The notes: generated from the sequence alone by a model not told the origin. Numbered from the stretch's first letter, positions 35,566 to 45,866 are shown. The stretch is DNA of 64,000 bases from Alkaliphilus transvaalensis ATCC 700919 (GCF_000621485.1 NZ_KK211288.1:187063-251062); one strand, 5' to 3'. Translations and numbers: made by a program.

Positions 35566-35946
35566 CTATTTCCCCAATTTAGCCAACTTCATGGCTTCTT
35601 TCCACGTGTCCCTAAGCTCCGTTACCATACTTGCCGCCTCATCTAAAGGAGCTATATTTTTTGTAATATTAGCTTCAATCACTTGATCTAATAAGTAGGT
35701 GTATAGCCCTCTTAAATTTTGGGAAATTTCATAGTTCATGTCTAGAGTGATATTTAATTCTGTAATAACATCTTGCGCACGTTTTAGAGCCTCATTGGCA
35801 CTAGCAAAATTCTTCTGTTCGATAAATAACTTTCCTTGATTAATAAACTTTAAAGCTCCATTATAGAGCATTAACGTTAATTCTTGAGGACTTGCTGTTT
35901 TTATGCTGTTTTCTTTATATTGACTATAGGGATTTTGCATTGCCAT
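35566..35946 (-). CDS. fliS: Flagellin chaperone FliS
   Basis: A 126-residue FliS of normal length. It starts with NPYSQYKENSIKTASPQELT, the conserved N-terminal segment, and contains the LTLMLYNGALKFI helix and LDMNYEISQNLRGLYTYLLD. It binds the C-terminus of flagellin in the cytoplasm. GAGGAGG lies eight bases before ATG 35946. It is in the operon flaG-fliD-fliS-flgN-like. A second FliS-like gene at 13380 serves the other flagellin. Confidence 0.96.
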   Translation of the reverse strand: MAMQNPYSQYKENSIKTASPQELTLMLYNGALKFINQGKLFIEQKNFASANEALKRAQDVITELNITLDMNYEISQNLRGLYTYLLDQVIEANITKNIAPLDEAASMVTELRDTWKEAMKLAKLGK

Positions 35947-35969
35947 AACTATTTCCTCCTCAGTTTTAC

Positions 35970-37517
35970 CTAACCACCAAACATTTGTGCATATAACCAG
36001 TTGCTTTGCTGTTGCATTTGGCCTAATGCCTTTTCCATTGCTGAAAACTGTCGCCAGTATCTATCTTCCCTTTGAGTTAATATACGCTCTTCTCTTACGA
36101 TACGAGTATTAAGATTCATTAAGTCTTTATCTAGTACGCTGATGGAGCTATGGGAAGTAACAAAATCAATTAAAATATTGCTTTGAACACTTCTTAAAAG
36201 AGATGCATCATCCCCTGTACCTGAACGTCTTACAACGTCCTTCATTCCCGTTACTAAACCATCGTATAACCTTTGAACTAAACCAGAATCATTAACTCTA
36301 TCCTGCCCAGTCTTATCTGAAGCAGGGGCTTTAAAGAAGAGATCCATTACCCCTTCTGGGTCATTGCTTATGGCTTCTCTTAATTTATCTTCATTAATAA
36401 CTAGTTTACCACCATCTCTATAATTTCCAGTTGTAATTCCTATTTCGGTTATATGTTTATATACACCAGAAGCATCTACTGTTTTATATAAGTCCCCTCT
36501 AAGATTTTGTACAGTTCGTATAAGGACTTCATCATTTCTCAATAGCCCACTTTTGGCTCTTTCCTCCCATAACTCAATATCTTTATCGGACATAGTATCC
36601 TTTTCTTCTTGAGTTAAAGGCTGGAAGCTTCTATATTGGTTCTCATTAACTTTCCCATTCAGTGTATCAAGCATACTATTATAGCTGTCAACAAAGGATT
36701 TTATTTGATTAAATATACCATCAACATTGGTATCTACATGGATATTGACAAGTGTATCTACCTCAGCAGATCTTAAATTTAATTCGATACCAAACACAGT
36801 AAAGTTATTAGTCGGTCTAACTAAAGTTGTTCCATTAAATTCAATCTCTGCATTTGTCCCCTCTACAGTTGAACCATTCAGTCCATTAACAACTATCGTA
36901 TCCTCTCCAGTATCTCGATTTCTAATCATTAATTGACCTAAATTAATATCAAATGCAGCTCGTAGACCCATACTTTTTTCAGTACCATCAATAACAGAAT
37001 TATTTATTCGATTTACAAAAGTTGAAATAGATTCTCCTTCGAGGGCTGTTATCTCTTTACTTGTACCGTTCTTATTCTGTATAGTTATAGTAAACTCTTC
37101 ATTGAAAGTTGAATCCGCCTTAAGAATACCGCTGGTAATTAAATTATCACTTGTAAAAGCAGCATTGTTGGCCAGTTGTTTAACTTCAACCGTATGATTC
37201 CCGTTCATGGCATCTCCTCTAGCTGTAGCCGACACAATGGCTTCATTACTAGAGTTAGCTGCCTTAATCCAATTTAAATTGTTAGTGGCATTCTGCCTTA
37301 ATGTACCATTTGGCGAAATTTGAGTTATGCCAAAATCCTTTCTAGTATTTAAGATAAAATTCGCCATAACTCGGTTTACGTCATTATAGCTTTCTTGACG
37401 CCATTTCAAGGTTTGCTCTTGCCTTAAAAACTTATTCATTCTCATACGTTCTGCTCTCATCAAGTCTCTGACCATTTGCTCAGTATCCATACCTGATGCA
37501 AGTCCACCTATTCTCAT
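35970..37517 (-). CDS. fliD: Flagellar filament cap FliD
   Basis: A 515-residue cap protein. The N-terminus MRIGGLASGMDTEQMVRDLM is the characteristic FliD start, and the C-terminus (VREERILTQREDRYWRQFSAMEKALGQMQQQ...) is the matching coiled coil. The middle contains the D2/D3 region with VDTNVDGIFNQIKSFVDSYN. Five FliD subunits cap the filament and promote flagellin assembly. It follows flaG and precedes fliS in one operon. Confidence 0.97.
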   Translation of the reverse strand: MRIGGLASGMDTEQMVRDLMRAERMRMNKFLRQEQTLKWRQESYNDVNRVMANFILNTRKDFGITQISPNGTLRQNATNNLNWIKAANSSNEAIVSATARGDAMNGNHTVEVKQLANNAAFTSDNLITSGILKADSTFNEEFTITIQNKNGTSKEITALEGESISTFVNRINNSVIDGTEKSMGLRAAFDINLGQLMIRNRDTGEDTIVVNGLNGSTVEGTNAEIEFNGTTLVRPTNNFTVFGIELNLRSAEVDTLVNIHVDTNVDGIFNQIKSFVDSYNSMLDTLNGKVNENQYRSFQPLTQEEKDTMSDKDIELWEERAKSGLLRNDEVLIRTVQNLRGDLYKTVDASGVYKHITEIGITTGNYRDGGKLVINEDKLREAISNDPEGVMDLFFKAPASDKTGQDRVNDSGLVQRLYDGLVTGMKDVVRRSGTGDDASLLRSVQSNILIDFVTSHSSISVLDKDLMNLNTRIVREERILTQREDRYWRQFSAMEKALGQMQQQSNWLYAQMFGG

Positions 37518-37579
37518 TACATCACCCCATTATTTCTTAGTTAAATATCAATAAAATTAAACAAATATGTAACAAATCT

Positions 37580-37933
37580 TTATACCCTTTGATCCACTAA
37601 AATACCCGCTACCTCTAACATATGGGCAACCATATCTAATAATTTTTCTGATGGAATTTCCCTAATTACTTCATCTCTAGCTGAATCAATTACTTTTACC
37701 ATAATATTTTTTGTTTTTTCATGGATAGAAATTTCAAACCTTCTATCAAAGGGTTCAAAGCTCTTATTGGCCTTCTCTACAGCCTTGATCACCTTTTCTT
37801 CTGAGAACTGCCTCTCATTAGCTTGCTTTTCTTGTCCTTGACCTGTAACCATTGGTTGTTTTTGGCTTCCTTGCCCTATACCACTGGTTTGAATCGGATA
37901 ATTATTTCCCCCTTGTATACCATCAATTTTCAT
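37580..37933 (-). CDS. flaG: FlaG family protein
   Basis: A 117-residue protein: a Gln-rich disordered N-terminus, then a FlaG domain with FDRRFEISIHEKTKNIMVKV and VIREIPSEKLLDMVAHM. FlaG proteins influence filament length. AGGAGGG precedes ATG 37933. It is the first gene of the flaG-fliD-fliS operon, with a consensus sigma-28 site upstream. Confidence 0.93.
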   Translation of the reverse strand: MKIDGIQGGNNYPIQTSGIGQGSQKQPMVTGQGQEKQANERQFSEEKVIKAVEKANKSFEPFDRRFEISIHEKTKNIMVKVIDSARDEVIREIPSEKLLDMVAHMLEVAGILVDQRV

Positions 37934-37973
37934 TCAGGCTCCCTCCTGTATATTCAATTTTCCTCTACTAATT

Positions 37974-38000
37974 ATATCGGTAAAAAATAAAAAAAGTTTA
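37974..38000 (-). promoter_or_regulatory. Sigma-28 (SigD)-type promoter of flaG-fliD
   Basis: Minus strand TAAA (38000-37997), 16-nt spacer, CCGATAT (37980-37974); an exact match to TAAA-N16-CCGATAT. Confidence 0.85.
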
Positions 38001-38075
38001 ATGCTATTTATATGGAATTCTAATTAGTGATACAATAATAGATAGAGGCACAATAACTTAATGGAGGTATAAACA

Positions 38076-38921
38076 ATGGGTAATAGAACTTTAAATAATG
38101 ATGCAAAGCTAAATTATTTTCTTAAAGATGGTAAAATACTTAAAACCTCTGACTTTCAATTAGAGGCTACCAATGGTTCTTCTATATATGAAGTTATCAG
38201 AGTGATGAATGGTGTACCATTATTTTTAGAAGAGCACTTAGAAAGGTTAAATACTTCAATAAAATTATCAGGCGAAACATATAGAGCTGATGTCCATCTA
38301 CTGAAAACACAAGTCCAACAATTGATTGAATTAAATAATACCCCTGATCAAAACATCAAAATTATTATTAATAACTTAACCTCCGATTTACCTAACCTTT
38401 ATCTATTTTTTATTTCTAGCAGCTATCCCACGGTCTCTCAATACCAAGAAGGTGTTAAATCAATTTTATATTCAGATGTAAGACATAACCCTAATATTAA
38501 GACCATTGTTCAATCACAACGAGATAGAATTAACACTACCATTTCTAAACATGAAGCCTACGAAGCAATTTTAGTTAACGAAAACAATGAAATAACTGAA
38601 GGAAGTCGTTCGAATATTTTTATTGTAAAAGAAAACAGTCTTTATACTGCATCTGCATCTGATGTACTTATTGGTATCACCCGTTCAAGAGTAATTAACT
38701 TATGTAAAAATCTTGAAATTATTGTTAATGAGAAAAAAATCTCGACAGAACTTTTAAAAGGAGCTGATGGTATCTTTTTAACAGGAACTTCACCTAAGGT
38801 TTTACCCATCTCTCAAATAGATGAAAGTAAATATGGTTCTGCCAATAACCCTATTATTCTAAAGTTAATGAAGGCTTATGATGAACTGATCTTGCAATAC
38901 ATAAATGGGTATCAACAGTAA
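38076..38921 (+). CDS. Class-IV PLP aminotransferase
   Basis: A 281-residue enzyme of the branched-chain aminotransferase / aminodeoxychorismate lyase / D-amino-acid aminotransferase fold. Likely PLP lysine in [25 protein letters not shown] carries the conserved glutamate and [10 protein letters not shown] the phosphate-binding loop. The N-terminal [20 protein letters not shown] and FLEEHLERL match the fold. Which of the three reactions it performs is unclear. GGAGGT precedes ATG 38076. It is followed by msrB on the same strand. Confidence 0.9.
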   Translation: MGNRTLNNDAKLNYFLKDGKILKTSDFQLEATNGSSIYEVIRVMNGVPLFLEEHLERLNTSIKLSGETYRADVHLLKTQVQQLIELNNTPDQNIKIIINNLTSDLPNLYLFFISSSYPTVSQYQEGVKSILYSDVRHNPNIKTIVQSQRDRINTTISKHEAYEAILVNENNEITEGSRSNIFIVKENSLYTASASDVLIGITRSRVINLCKNLEIIVNEKKISTELLKGADGIFLTGTSPKVLPISQIDESKYGSANNPIILKLMKAYDELILQYINGYQQ

Positions 38922-39001
38922 GTAGCTTTATTTACATGACAAATCATATTTTAATTTTTATGTGGTTAAATTATATAGGAATAACGATAAGGAGGTTTTT
39001 T

Positions 39002-39472
39002 ATGAAAAGGGAAGAAAGATCAGAAAAACAACATTACATCAAACCTACAAAAGAAGAAATAGCTAAGAAACTAACACCTCTTCAATACAAGGTTACCCAA
39101 GAGTGTGCAACTGAAAAACCCTACTCTAGCGAATATAACCTTAATAATGAAGCAGGTATTTATGTTGATATAGTTACTGGCGAACCCTTATTTAGCTCTT
39201 TAGATAAATATGATGCCGGATGTGGCTGGCCTAGTTTCACTAAACCTCTTGAAAAAGAAAACCTTGTTAATCGAAGAGATTTGAGCCATGGGATGATTAG
39301 AACAGAAGTAAAAAGTAAGCACGGTGACTCTCACCTTGGGCATGTTTTTAATGATGGTCCCCCTGATAAAGGTGGTGTGAGATATTGTATTAATGGCGCT
39401 TCCTTAAGGTTTATTCCCATTAACGACTTAATAGAAGAAGGCTATGGCGAGTATCTACAACTTTTTAAATAA
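39002..39472 (+). CDS. msrB: Peptide-methionine (R)-S-oxide reductase
   Basis: A 156-residue MsrB from ATG 39002 with AAGGAGG upstream; the open frame upstream lacks a ribosome site. The RMSR motifs are [28 protein letters not shown] and [16 protein letters not shown], where the Cys in RYCIN is the catalytic one (Sec in some relatives, plain Cys here). The zinc-binding CxxC pairs of many MsrBs are absent. It reduces methionine-R-sulfoxide in proteins. Confidence 0.97.
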   Translation: MKREERSEKQHYIKPTKEEIAKKLTPLQYKVTQECATEKPYSSEYNLNNEAGIYVDIVTGEPLFSSLDKYDAGCGWPSFTKPLEKENLVNRRDLSHGMIRTEVKSKHGDSHLGHVFNDGPPDKGGVRYCINGASLRFIPINDLIEEGYGEYLQLFK

Positions 39473-39508
39473 ATCAACATTATGATACTTTGTAACCTTT
39501 ACCTACCT

Positions 39509-40222
39509 TTACCTACTAAAAATGATTAGGTCAGATTTAGATAACTTGGGATTGTATTGATATCCATCCAATTGATAACCTATTAGATTTTCTATGGATG
39601 TAATTTTATTTTTAATTAAGTAATTCACCATTTTACCTCTAGCTTTTTTAGCATAACTTGCAACTACTTTATAGGTATTATTAGATTGTTTTTCTTTAAA
39701 ATCGATGGTGACCATAGGTAGCTTTACCATCTTACTAAATTCACCGGAGGCTAAATTTATAATTAAGTCCTCCTTTTTTAATTCTTCAGTAATTTTATCT
39801 TGCCAAAACTGATATAAACCTCCTTCTATAACCTTCATTTTCATATCTAACCTATAGGGTTTAATTCCATCTAATGGCTTTAAAAGCCCATACAAAGCCG
39901 ATAGTATTCTTAAATGATTTTTCATGAACTCAACTTCTTCTTCATCGTAATCATCCAGCTGAATTTCTTTAAACACCATACCAGTGTAACTGGCTATACA
40001 ATGATTTTCTTTTGCTTTATGAAAGTGTCTGTAGCTTTCATAGGTTAATGTAAGGAGAGGTTCTTTCAAACTCATGATCCTTCCTAGATCCTCTATAGTA
40101 AACTTTAGTATTTCCTCTATTAATCTATGACTTTCATTAATGAAGGTTGGTTTGTTAGCTTCTTTATTATTAAAAGAGTTTGAAAAGTTTTGAGTTTTAC
40201 TTGGTGAAATGATGATTTTCAT
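39509..40222 (-). CDS. yaaA: YaaA family peroxide-stress protein
   Basis: A 237-residue DUF328/YaaA protein. Motifs: KIIISPSKTQNF at the start, LYGLLKPLDGIKPYRLDM in the middle and INLASGEFSKMV. E. coli YaaA lowers free iron and limits peroxide damage. Ribosome site AGGAGGA before ATG 40222. Convergent with msrB, another oxidative-damage gene, which may be coincidence. Confidence 0.95.
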   Translation of the reverse strand: MKIIISPSKTQNFSNSFNNKEANKPTFINESHRLIEEILKFTIEDLGRIMSLKEPLLTLTYESYRHFHKAKENHCIASYTGMVFKEIQLDDYDEEEVEFMKNHLRILSALYGLLKPLDGIKPYRLDMKMKVIEGGLYQFWQDKITEELKKEDLIINLASGEFSKMVKLPMVTIDFKEKQSNNTYKVVASYAKKARGKMVNYLIKNKITSIENLIGYQLDGYQYNPKLSKSDLIIFSR

Positions 40223-40255
40223 AGGTCGTCCTCCTAAAGCCCTTAATAAAATTAT

Positions 40256-40486
40256 TTAGAGTACTGTGATCCTACCCTCTTTTAAGTATTTTAATATTAA
40301 TTTAACCTCTACCCCTGTAGCCTCAGAAACTTCAAAGACACTAGCACCTCTATGAAAGAATAGGTAATCTTTAACTTTTTGATAGGGGCTCTCTTTATCT
40401 TCTAAACAGGATTGACAAATGACTCCTTCATTACTTCTGAATAGCTTACCACACACAATACAATTTTCTAAAGTTTTGGTCACCAT
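40256..40486 (-). CDS. Short YvyF-like zinc-finger/HTH protein
   Basis: About 76 residues from ATG 40486 (GGGAG six bases upstream); an in-frame TTG at 40492 is a weaker start. CIVCGKL and VICQSCL form a putative four-Cys zinc site; SVFEVSEATGVEVKLILKYL is a helix-turn-helix. It is paralogous to the first 80 residues of the YvyF protein at 56194 (GATVTEVSEETGVSERQILR) but lacks its second zinc finger. Likely a small regulator or flagellar-linked protein; role unknown. Confidence 0.75.
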   Translation of the reverse strand: MVTKTLENCIVCGKLFRSNEGVICQSCLEDKESPYQKVKDYLFFHRGASVFEVSEATGVEVKLILKYLKEGRITVL

Positions 40487-40559
40487 AATCAACTCCCATT
40501 AGTTTTTCTTCATTATACTACAAATTATACCATATTTTTTATATTTGTATTGAAAATTA

Positions 40560-40593
40560 TAAAAGGCCCAACTGGTGGTCTTCAGTTGGGACC
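40560..40593 (-). terminator. Intrinsic terminator after the second chemoreceptor
   Basis: Minus strand GGTCCCAACTG-AAGACCAC-CAGTTGGGCC followed by TTTTAT. Confidence 0.85.
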
Positions 40594-40611
40594 TTAATCA
40601 TTAAAACTATA

Positions 40612-42087
40612 CTATTCTCTTGAAATACTATCTAACTCATTAATTAAATGATTTAACTTATTATAACCATCTAAAATTTCATTGACGTTATTAGTTTGTT
40701 GATGGGAGCCTGTAACCACCTCTTCAACTGATGCAAGGTTTTCTTGGGTTATTCCAAGAATTGATTCTATCTGATTCCCAATAAGCATAAAAGATTCTGA
40801 TAGTCTACCAATCATACCATCTAATCCGTTAGATTGTTGAACAACATCTTTTGTATTATCTTCTATATGCTTTATAATTTCTTTAACACTATCTGTTTCT
40901 GCTTTACTGTTAGCTACAGACCTATGGCAAGAATTGATTCTATTTGCTACATTGCTTGTCTCTTCTTGAATTTCTTGCAGTATGTTACTAATTGTTTTAT
41001 TTGATTCCTTTGAGTGTTCTGCTAGTTTCCTTATTTCATCTGCTACAACTGCAAAACCTTTTCCTGCTTCACCAGCCCTTGCACTTTCTATTGAAGCATT
41101 TAAGGCCAAAAGATTTGTTTGCTCAGCAATATTATTAACTGTAGTTAAAATTTCTTCAATCTTCTTTACCCGTTCTAATAGACCAGTAGTTAATTGTACT
41201 GAATTATTTATTTGCAGTTCAACATCATTCATTTTTTCATTAAGAATCTTCATTTTCTCATTTCCATTTAAAGAGATATTTAAAGTGTTTTGGGAGAGAT
41301 TCTTCATAATATTTGAGGCATTTAAAAGATCACCTAATTGATCCTTATTTACATGCATCGATTGATTAATTTCTCCAAGACTGGTGGATTCTTTTTCTAT
41401 GCTATCACTTATTTGATCATAAGAAATTTCTAGTGTACTGGCTATTTCCATGGTGGAGTCAATATTGACCTTCAAGTTTTCACTAAATGGAACTAGTACT
41501 TCGATAGAATCCTTCACTTGATGTACAATAGATTCATTCTTCTCTTTTGATTCCACTAAACGTAGATTATTTTTTTCTATTTCATCCCTCAACCTCTGAC
41601 TATGATTACATTGTAAAACAATCAGTAGTGTAAATAATCCAATAAACAAGTTAAATGTAAAAATACTTTGAGCTGTATTATAGTTAGGAAAGATGTACTC
41701 ATTGGCAGTCATTAGGGCATAGGTTGATATCAAAATGCTTAAAATTCCTGATAAAATTACAGGTTTATATCTTTGATATAGGGAAACTAAAAATAACGAC
41801 ATATAGATAACTAAATAAGAAAATATACCAGGTGTAAATACTAAAAGCATTAAAATAAAGGCTTGTATCCCCACCACCGATACATAAGGCACATACTCTA
41901 TCGCTTTTTTCTTCACCACTAAATAGGTAACTGTCGCCAAAAATCCTCCACCAACAATTACAATTAATAAAAGTGCTTCTAACCCCTTAGAGGTTAAAAT
42001 ATTATCGATAATACCTAACACTACGCTTATTGTCATTAACACTAGCATAAACTTATTTTTTTTATGGGTCTCACTTAAAATGTCCAT
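40612..42087 (-). CDS. Methyl-accepting chemotaxis protein with multi-TM N-terminus
   Basis: A 491-residue receptor without a periplasmic sensor. The first 165 residues contain about six membrane segments ([39 protein letters not shown] and others). The rest is the cytoplasmic signalling domain, with the hairpin tip ISNxxNLLALNA-type sequence here as [20 protein letters not shown]. Such receptors sense membrane-linked or intracellular signals. No HAMP is obvious. RBS AAGGAGGG before ATG 42087. Single-gene unit with its own terminator. Confidence 0.94.
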   Translation of the reverse strand: MDILSETHKKNKFMLVLMTISVVLGIIDNILTSKGLEALLLIVIVGGGFLATVTYLVVKKKAIEYVPYVSVVGIQAFILMLLVFTPGIFSYLVIYMSLFLVSLYQRYKPVILSGILSILISTYALMTANEYIFPNYNTAQSIFTFNLFIGLFTLLIVLQCNHSQRLRDEIEKNNLRLVESKEKNESIVHQVKDSIEVLVPFSENLKVNIDSTMEIASTLEISYDQISDSIEKESTSLGEINQSMHVNKDQLGDLLNASNIMKNLSQNTLNISLNGNEKMKILNEKMNDVELQINNSVQLTTGLLERVKKIEEILTTVNNIAEQTNLLALNASIESARAGEAGKGFAVVADEIRKLAEHSKESNKTISNILQEIQEETSNVANRINSCHRSVANSKAETDSVKEIIKHIEDNTKDVVQQSNGLDGMIGRLSESFMLIGNQIESILGITQENLASVEEVVTGSHQQTNNVNEILDGYNKLNHLINELDSISRE

Positions 42088-42377
42088 TCACTCCCTCCTT
42101 ATCATTCCTTTGTAGAATCCTGTTGCAGTAGGAATATTTCTGTAGATTTTTACAATGAATCTAATGCTTTTTATTTATTCGACAAAAAAATGCTATTACC
42201 TGTTATCTAAAAAATTATTTTTAAATATTTTATATATTTTAAAAATTACCTATAAATATTGATGTATTTGAATTTTTATTACTCTTTATACTTCAACAGA
42301 GGGGTGGTGCAGAATTTATTTAACAATTATACCGATAATAATCACAACCATAATCACATATAGTAAATATAATGTAC
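42088..42377. other. AT-rich intergenic stretch
   Basis: About 290 bp between the chemoreceptor start and the terminator of the GGDEF gene. No gene or distinctive repeat seen; a GTCGAATA string near 42180 is not at sigma-28 spacing from any TAAA. Confidence 0.5.
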
Positions 42378-42405
42378 AATAAAAGACCGTAACGATTAGT
42401 TACGG
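42378..42405 (-). terminator. Terminator after the GGDEF gene
   Basis: CCGTAAC (42387-42393) pairs with GTTACGG (42399-42405); minus strand TCTTTTATT follows. Confidence 0.8.
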
Positions 42406-42414
42406 GCAGCTCAT

Positions 42415-43083
42415 TTATATATTCCATTGTAATGGCACAGAAGTTTTAGTTTTATGGTTTTTATGACTATACATTTTTTCGTCGGCTGAATTTAGTACAT
42501 CAATAAAATTTTCCTTATTAGTTATCTGAGCAATACCATAGGAAACCTCGATATCAAACTCAAACTCATGGTCATCTTTAAAGGTATCAATTGCCCGATT
42601 AACAATGTTTAAAGATGTAGCTTCATTACACCCTGCCAATATTAATAAAAATTCATCTCCACCATATCTAATGATAAAATCATTTTTTCTAATTGAATCC
42701 CTTAATACTTCGGCAATTTTAATTAATACCTGATCTCCTACAAGATGCCCATGGGTATCATTAATATCCTTAAAATTATCTATATCCATTATCACTACGG
42801 TTGATAACCCCAGCTTTGGATCTAACTTGTAATTAGATAACCACCAGTCAAGAAAAGCCCTCGAATATACTCCTGTCAATGTATCCTTATAGGCTATTTT
42901 TCTATACTCGTATCTACTTTTCCATAATAAAACAACAGTTACCATTAGACCGCATAACACCAAAAGTACAATATTCAAAAAAACAATACTATTTTGCAGT
43001 AATAAAATAATAGACTTAACTTTAGTAATTGAATAAATTACAATTAATACACTGATCATGACTTTAATATATTTTTTATTCAA
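42415..43083 (-). CDS. Membrane diguanylate cyclase (GGDEF)
   Basis: A 222-residue protein with two N-terminal membrane helices and a GGDEF domain. Active-site motif RYGGDEFLLILAG is intact, and DTLTGVYSRAFLDWWL and MDIDNFKDINDTHGH match the fold. It should make c-di-GMP from GTP. The inhibitory RxxD just before the active site is not present. GGAGGT precedes ATG 43083. The next gene on the strand (upstream) is an HD-GYP protein, so synthesis and breakdown of c-di-GMP are encoded side by side. Confidence 0.92.
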   Translation of the reverse strand: MNKKYIKVMISVLIVIYSITKVKSIILLLQNSIVFLNIVLLVLCGLMVTVVLLWKSRYEYRKIAYKDTLTGVYSRAFLDWWLSNYKLDPKLGLSTVVIMDIDNFKDINDTHGHLVGDQVLIKIAEVLRDSIRKNDFIIRYGGDEFLLILAGCNEATSLNIVNRAIDTFKDDHEFEFDIEVSYGIAQITNKENFIDVLNSADEKMYSHKNHKTKTSVPLQWNI

Positions 43084-43299
43084 ATAGATCCTACCTCCGA
43101 AAATTTAGTCATAGCACGCTGTCTATTCATGCATCTACAATACGGTTATTTTTACATAAAATTTACCATATATATATTCTCTACTAAATAGTTATTCCCT
43201 TCCTAATTTGTAAAAAAAATAGGACTTTAGACCTACATTTTTTTATCTATTTCGACATTAGTAGACTATCTGATCGGATTTACACTGAGAATTCTGTCT

Positions 43300-43342
43300 A
43301 AAAAAAGAAACCAGCAAAAATTATAAACTTCAATTTACTGGC
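43300..43342 (-). terminator. Terminator after the HD-GYP gene
   Basis: CCAG...CTGG ends (43311-43314, 43339-43342) with AAATT/AATTT pairing inside; minus strand TTTCTTTTTTT follows. Confidence 0.65.
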
Positions 43343-43361
43343 CATTATCAATATTTATGCT

Positions 43362-44672
43362 TTAGGAGGAGGTAAGATGAGGTAGGGGCTGTTCTGTCAC
43401 ATTTTGTAATACACTCATATCTTCCTGTAATATTTCCATAAAACATTTAACTACTTGAGGATGAAAATGAGTAGCTGAATCTTCATGAAGGATTTTCATT
43501 GCCTTTTCTCTTGTCATCCCTTTTCTATAGGACCTGTCACTGGTCATGGCATCAAAGGCATCGGCCACAGCCAGTATATATGCTTCGATAGAAATTTCAT
43601 CCGCCCTTAACCCATGGGGGTAACCACTTCCATCATATTTTTCATGATGCTGTAGGATAATCTCTTTAACTTCCTTTAAAAAATCAACCGTACTAAGGAT
43701 TTCAACTCCTATTGAAGGGTGTTGTTTTATGACATCAAATTCTTCTGAAGTTAGTTTATCAGGCTTATTTAATATATTATCGCTTATACCGATCTTTCCT
43801 ATATCGTGTAATAAAGCTGCTGTTTTCAAAGTATCAATTTTCATTTCATTTATACCCATTTTTTTTGCTATTTTTTCAGCATATTCTGCTACTCTTTTAG
43901 AATGCCCATCTGTGTAGGGATCCTTTGCTTCCACAGTTTTCGTAAGGGCATATACGGTTTCAAAATAGACTTGTTTCATCTCTAAGTAAAGCTTAAATGA
44001 ATGACGAGCTAGTAAAAGTGGACCAAAGAAAAGCAACATTATAGCAGCCCCATAATTTAAATATAGAAGGCTTAGAAATATTCCTAAAGATGCAATTACA
44101 AAACAGTTTGGTAGTAGCCATTTCATGTTTTTTATAAACATATATTTAAATGATTGATTATTTAACATTGAAAGGAGTTTAGTCATAATAAAAGTATTCA
44201 ATAATAAATAGATACATATGGTTAATACTAATGGGAGAATGTTTGTATAAAACAGTGGGTCTTTAATTTTCATACCAAAACTATAATAAATACTAGCAGG
44301 TACCCCTATAGAAATAAAGCTTTGAGCCCCATTAAATAGTGTTTTATAGAAGGGTGTATTAAATATATGCCGTGTTGGTTCCTTGCTACTGCTACCATAC
44401 CTTAACATAACACCTAAAGATGAGCATATTGCTGCCCCTAACGGTCCTGTAATAATCATAGAGGCTAACCATACTGCATAACCAACTGTTACTGCACCAC
44501 CTCCTGGTATAACAACAACTAACGATTCTATTGTAATAGACAGTATAATGAATAATAAAAGCGTACTCAAATCAGGTACATCATATGAAATTACCATGTA
44601 GATCACAACAGATAGCGAAACAGTAATTATTCCTAATATATATTTTTTCAGACGAGAAGGTAAATCTTTCAC
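43362..44672 (-). CDS. Membrane HD-GYP domain protein (c-di-GMP phosphodiesterase-like)
   Basis: About 436 residues from GTG 44672, chosen because GGAGGG lies seven bases before it. The N-terminal half has about seven hydrophobic segments. The C-terminal domain is an HD-GYP: DGHSKRVAEYAEKI, LLHDIGKIGI, QHHEKYDGSGYP and AVADAFDAMTSDRSYR. The HD pair and GYP motif are intact. Adjacent to a diguanylate cyclase gene. No extracellular sensory loop of size is visible. A 14-bp inverted repeat flanks the upstream region. Confidence 0.9.
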   Translation of the reverse strand: MKDLPSRLKKYILGIITVSLSVVIYMVISYDVPDLSTLLLFIILSITIESLVVVIPGGGAVTVGYAVWLASMIITGPLGAAICSSLGVMLRYGSSSKEPTRHIFNTPFYKTLFNGAQSFISIGVPASIYYSFGMKIKDPLFYTNILPLVLTICIYLLLNTFIMTKLLSMLNNQSFKYMFIKNMKWLLPNCFVIASLGIFLSLLYLNYGAAIMLLFFGPLLLARHSFKLYLEMKQVYFETVYALTKTVEAKDPYTDGHSKRVAEYAEKIAKKMGINEMKIDTLKTAALLHDIGKIGISDNILNKPDKLTSEEFDVIKQHPSIGVEILSTVDFLKEVKEIILQHHEKYDGSGYPHGLRADEISIEAYILAVADAFDAMTSDRSYRKGMTREKAMKILHEDSATHFHPQVVKCFMEILQEDMSVLQNVTEQPLPHLTSS

Positions 44673-44698
44673 TATTATTCCCTCCATATATATATAAC

Positions 44699-44878
44699 TT
44701 AGATCGACTAAATACTTGCTACCACCAAGAAATAGATGCAATAGTTCTTGTAAAAAGATCTAATATCATTGTTAAAAATGTCATTTTATTTAGCCCCCTT
44801 GCATATTCTCTATTGCTACGCTAGTACAATAGGCATATACGCTACGCTAGGTAAGGCTGGTTATTTTAGTCGATCTAA
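44699..44878. repeat. 14-bp inverted repeat flanking the HD-GYP leader
   Basis: TTAGATCGACTAAA (44699-44712) and its exact complement TTTAGTCGATCTAA (44865-44878) bracket almost the whole gap between two genes. Between them GCTACGCTAG occurs twice (44814 and 44841). Confidence 0.6.
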
Positions 44879-44882
44879 ATTA

Positions 44883-45548
44883 TTAACAAATTTTTGCAAG
44901 CCTACGGTTTAGAGCATCTAAAGTAGCTCTTACGATAGATTCCCTAAGGTCACCTTTAACAATTGCATTACCAATATGGACCTCTTCATATTCTGAGGCA
45001 ACTACACTAATACAAACAACGATAACTTCTTTTTTCCCTATATTTATTTTTTGAATATCTTCAACAGCAAAAAAGTGATCTTGGTCAATAAATTGATGTA
45101 TTGCCCCTAAAGTAGCATTGGCAATAACTCTATAGGTATTTGTTGGTGTATTAGGACCTATATCGGTTGCTGTAAATAGGTGATCATCCCATTTCAATTT
45201 CACTTCAGTTCTAATTTGATTTCCTGTTATAGAATAATCAATTCCTTGTATGTTGAGTCTTCTATCCCTATGCTTTATTGAATTTGACTCTTGATAAAAA
45301 ATTTGAGCTATACTGATTTTTTTATGATCTATATCTAATTTAAACTTCGCATTAAAAATTGCTTGGACATCTCTAGAAATTTGCTTAGGATTTCTTTCCG
45401 TAGTTGATACGACATTTATTTCTTCTATATCAAAAGATCCATCAGCATCTTGAAGTTCTATCGCTTCAATTTTTGTGTATAGCACACTTGGTATGCAGTT
45501 TAATGTTCTTTCCATTTCTTCAATTTGATGCTTAAGTACGTGCTCCAT
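44883..45548 (-). CDS. Conserved-looking hypothetical protein
   Basis: A 221-residue soluble alpha/beta protein. It has TERNPKQISRDVQAIFNAKF, then DIDHKKISIAQI, and a second similar half with RVIANATLGAIHQFI. It looks like a duplicated regulatory domain, with two related halves of about 90 residues each. I do not recognise the family. GGGGGAG precedes ATG 45548. It lies upstream of the HD-GYP gene on the same strand. Confidence 0.7.
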   Translation of the reverse strand: MEHVLKHQIEEMERTLNCIPSVLYTKIEAIELQDADGSFDIEEINVVSTTERNPKQISRDVQAIFNAKFKLDIDHKKISIAQIFYQESNSIKHRDRRLNIQGIDYSITGNQIRTEVKLKWDDHLFTATDIGPNTPTNTYRVIANATLGAIHQFIDQDHFFAVEDIQKINIGKKEVIVVCISVVASEYEEVHIGNAIVKGDLRESIVRATLDALNRRLAKIC

Positions 45549-45754
45549 AAACTAAACTCTCCCCCAAAATGGATCAATATTTCTATTTCCCCTATATTTT
45601 ACAAATATATACAAAAAATTAACTATCACGTTTTAATTCTACCATTTTTGGCTTTTTCCTGCTGTAAAAGGTAAAAAAAATAAAAATGTAAGAGTTTTTC
45701 TTAATTACTTAAAAAAGCAAAATAAGAGTTTTAAATTATCATAATTCTAGAATG

Positions 45755-45806
45755 CAAAAAGGTGCTGTCCTATAATGATTGTAAGAATCATTTTTGAGAC
45801 AGCCCT
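45755..45806 (-). terminator. Long-stem terminator
   Basis: GTGCTGTCC...GACAGCCC with AATGATT/AATCATT inside; minus strand TTTTTG follows. It ends the transcript of the small helical gene. The rest of 45549-45866 holds nothing I can name. Confidence 0.8.
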
Positions 45807-45866
45807 TAAATTGCTTTCAAACCATATAATTTGTCTATCGATCTATACTTTTATTATTGAAATAGC

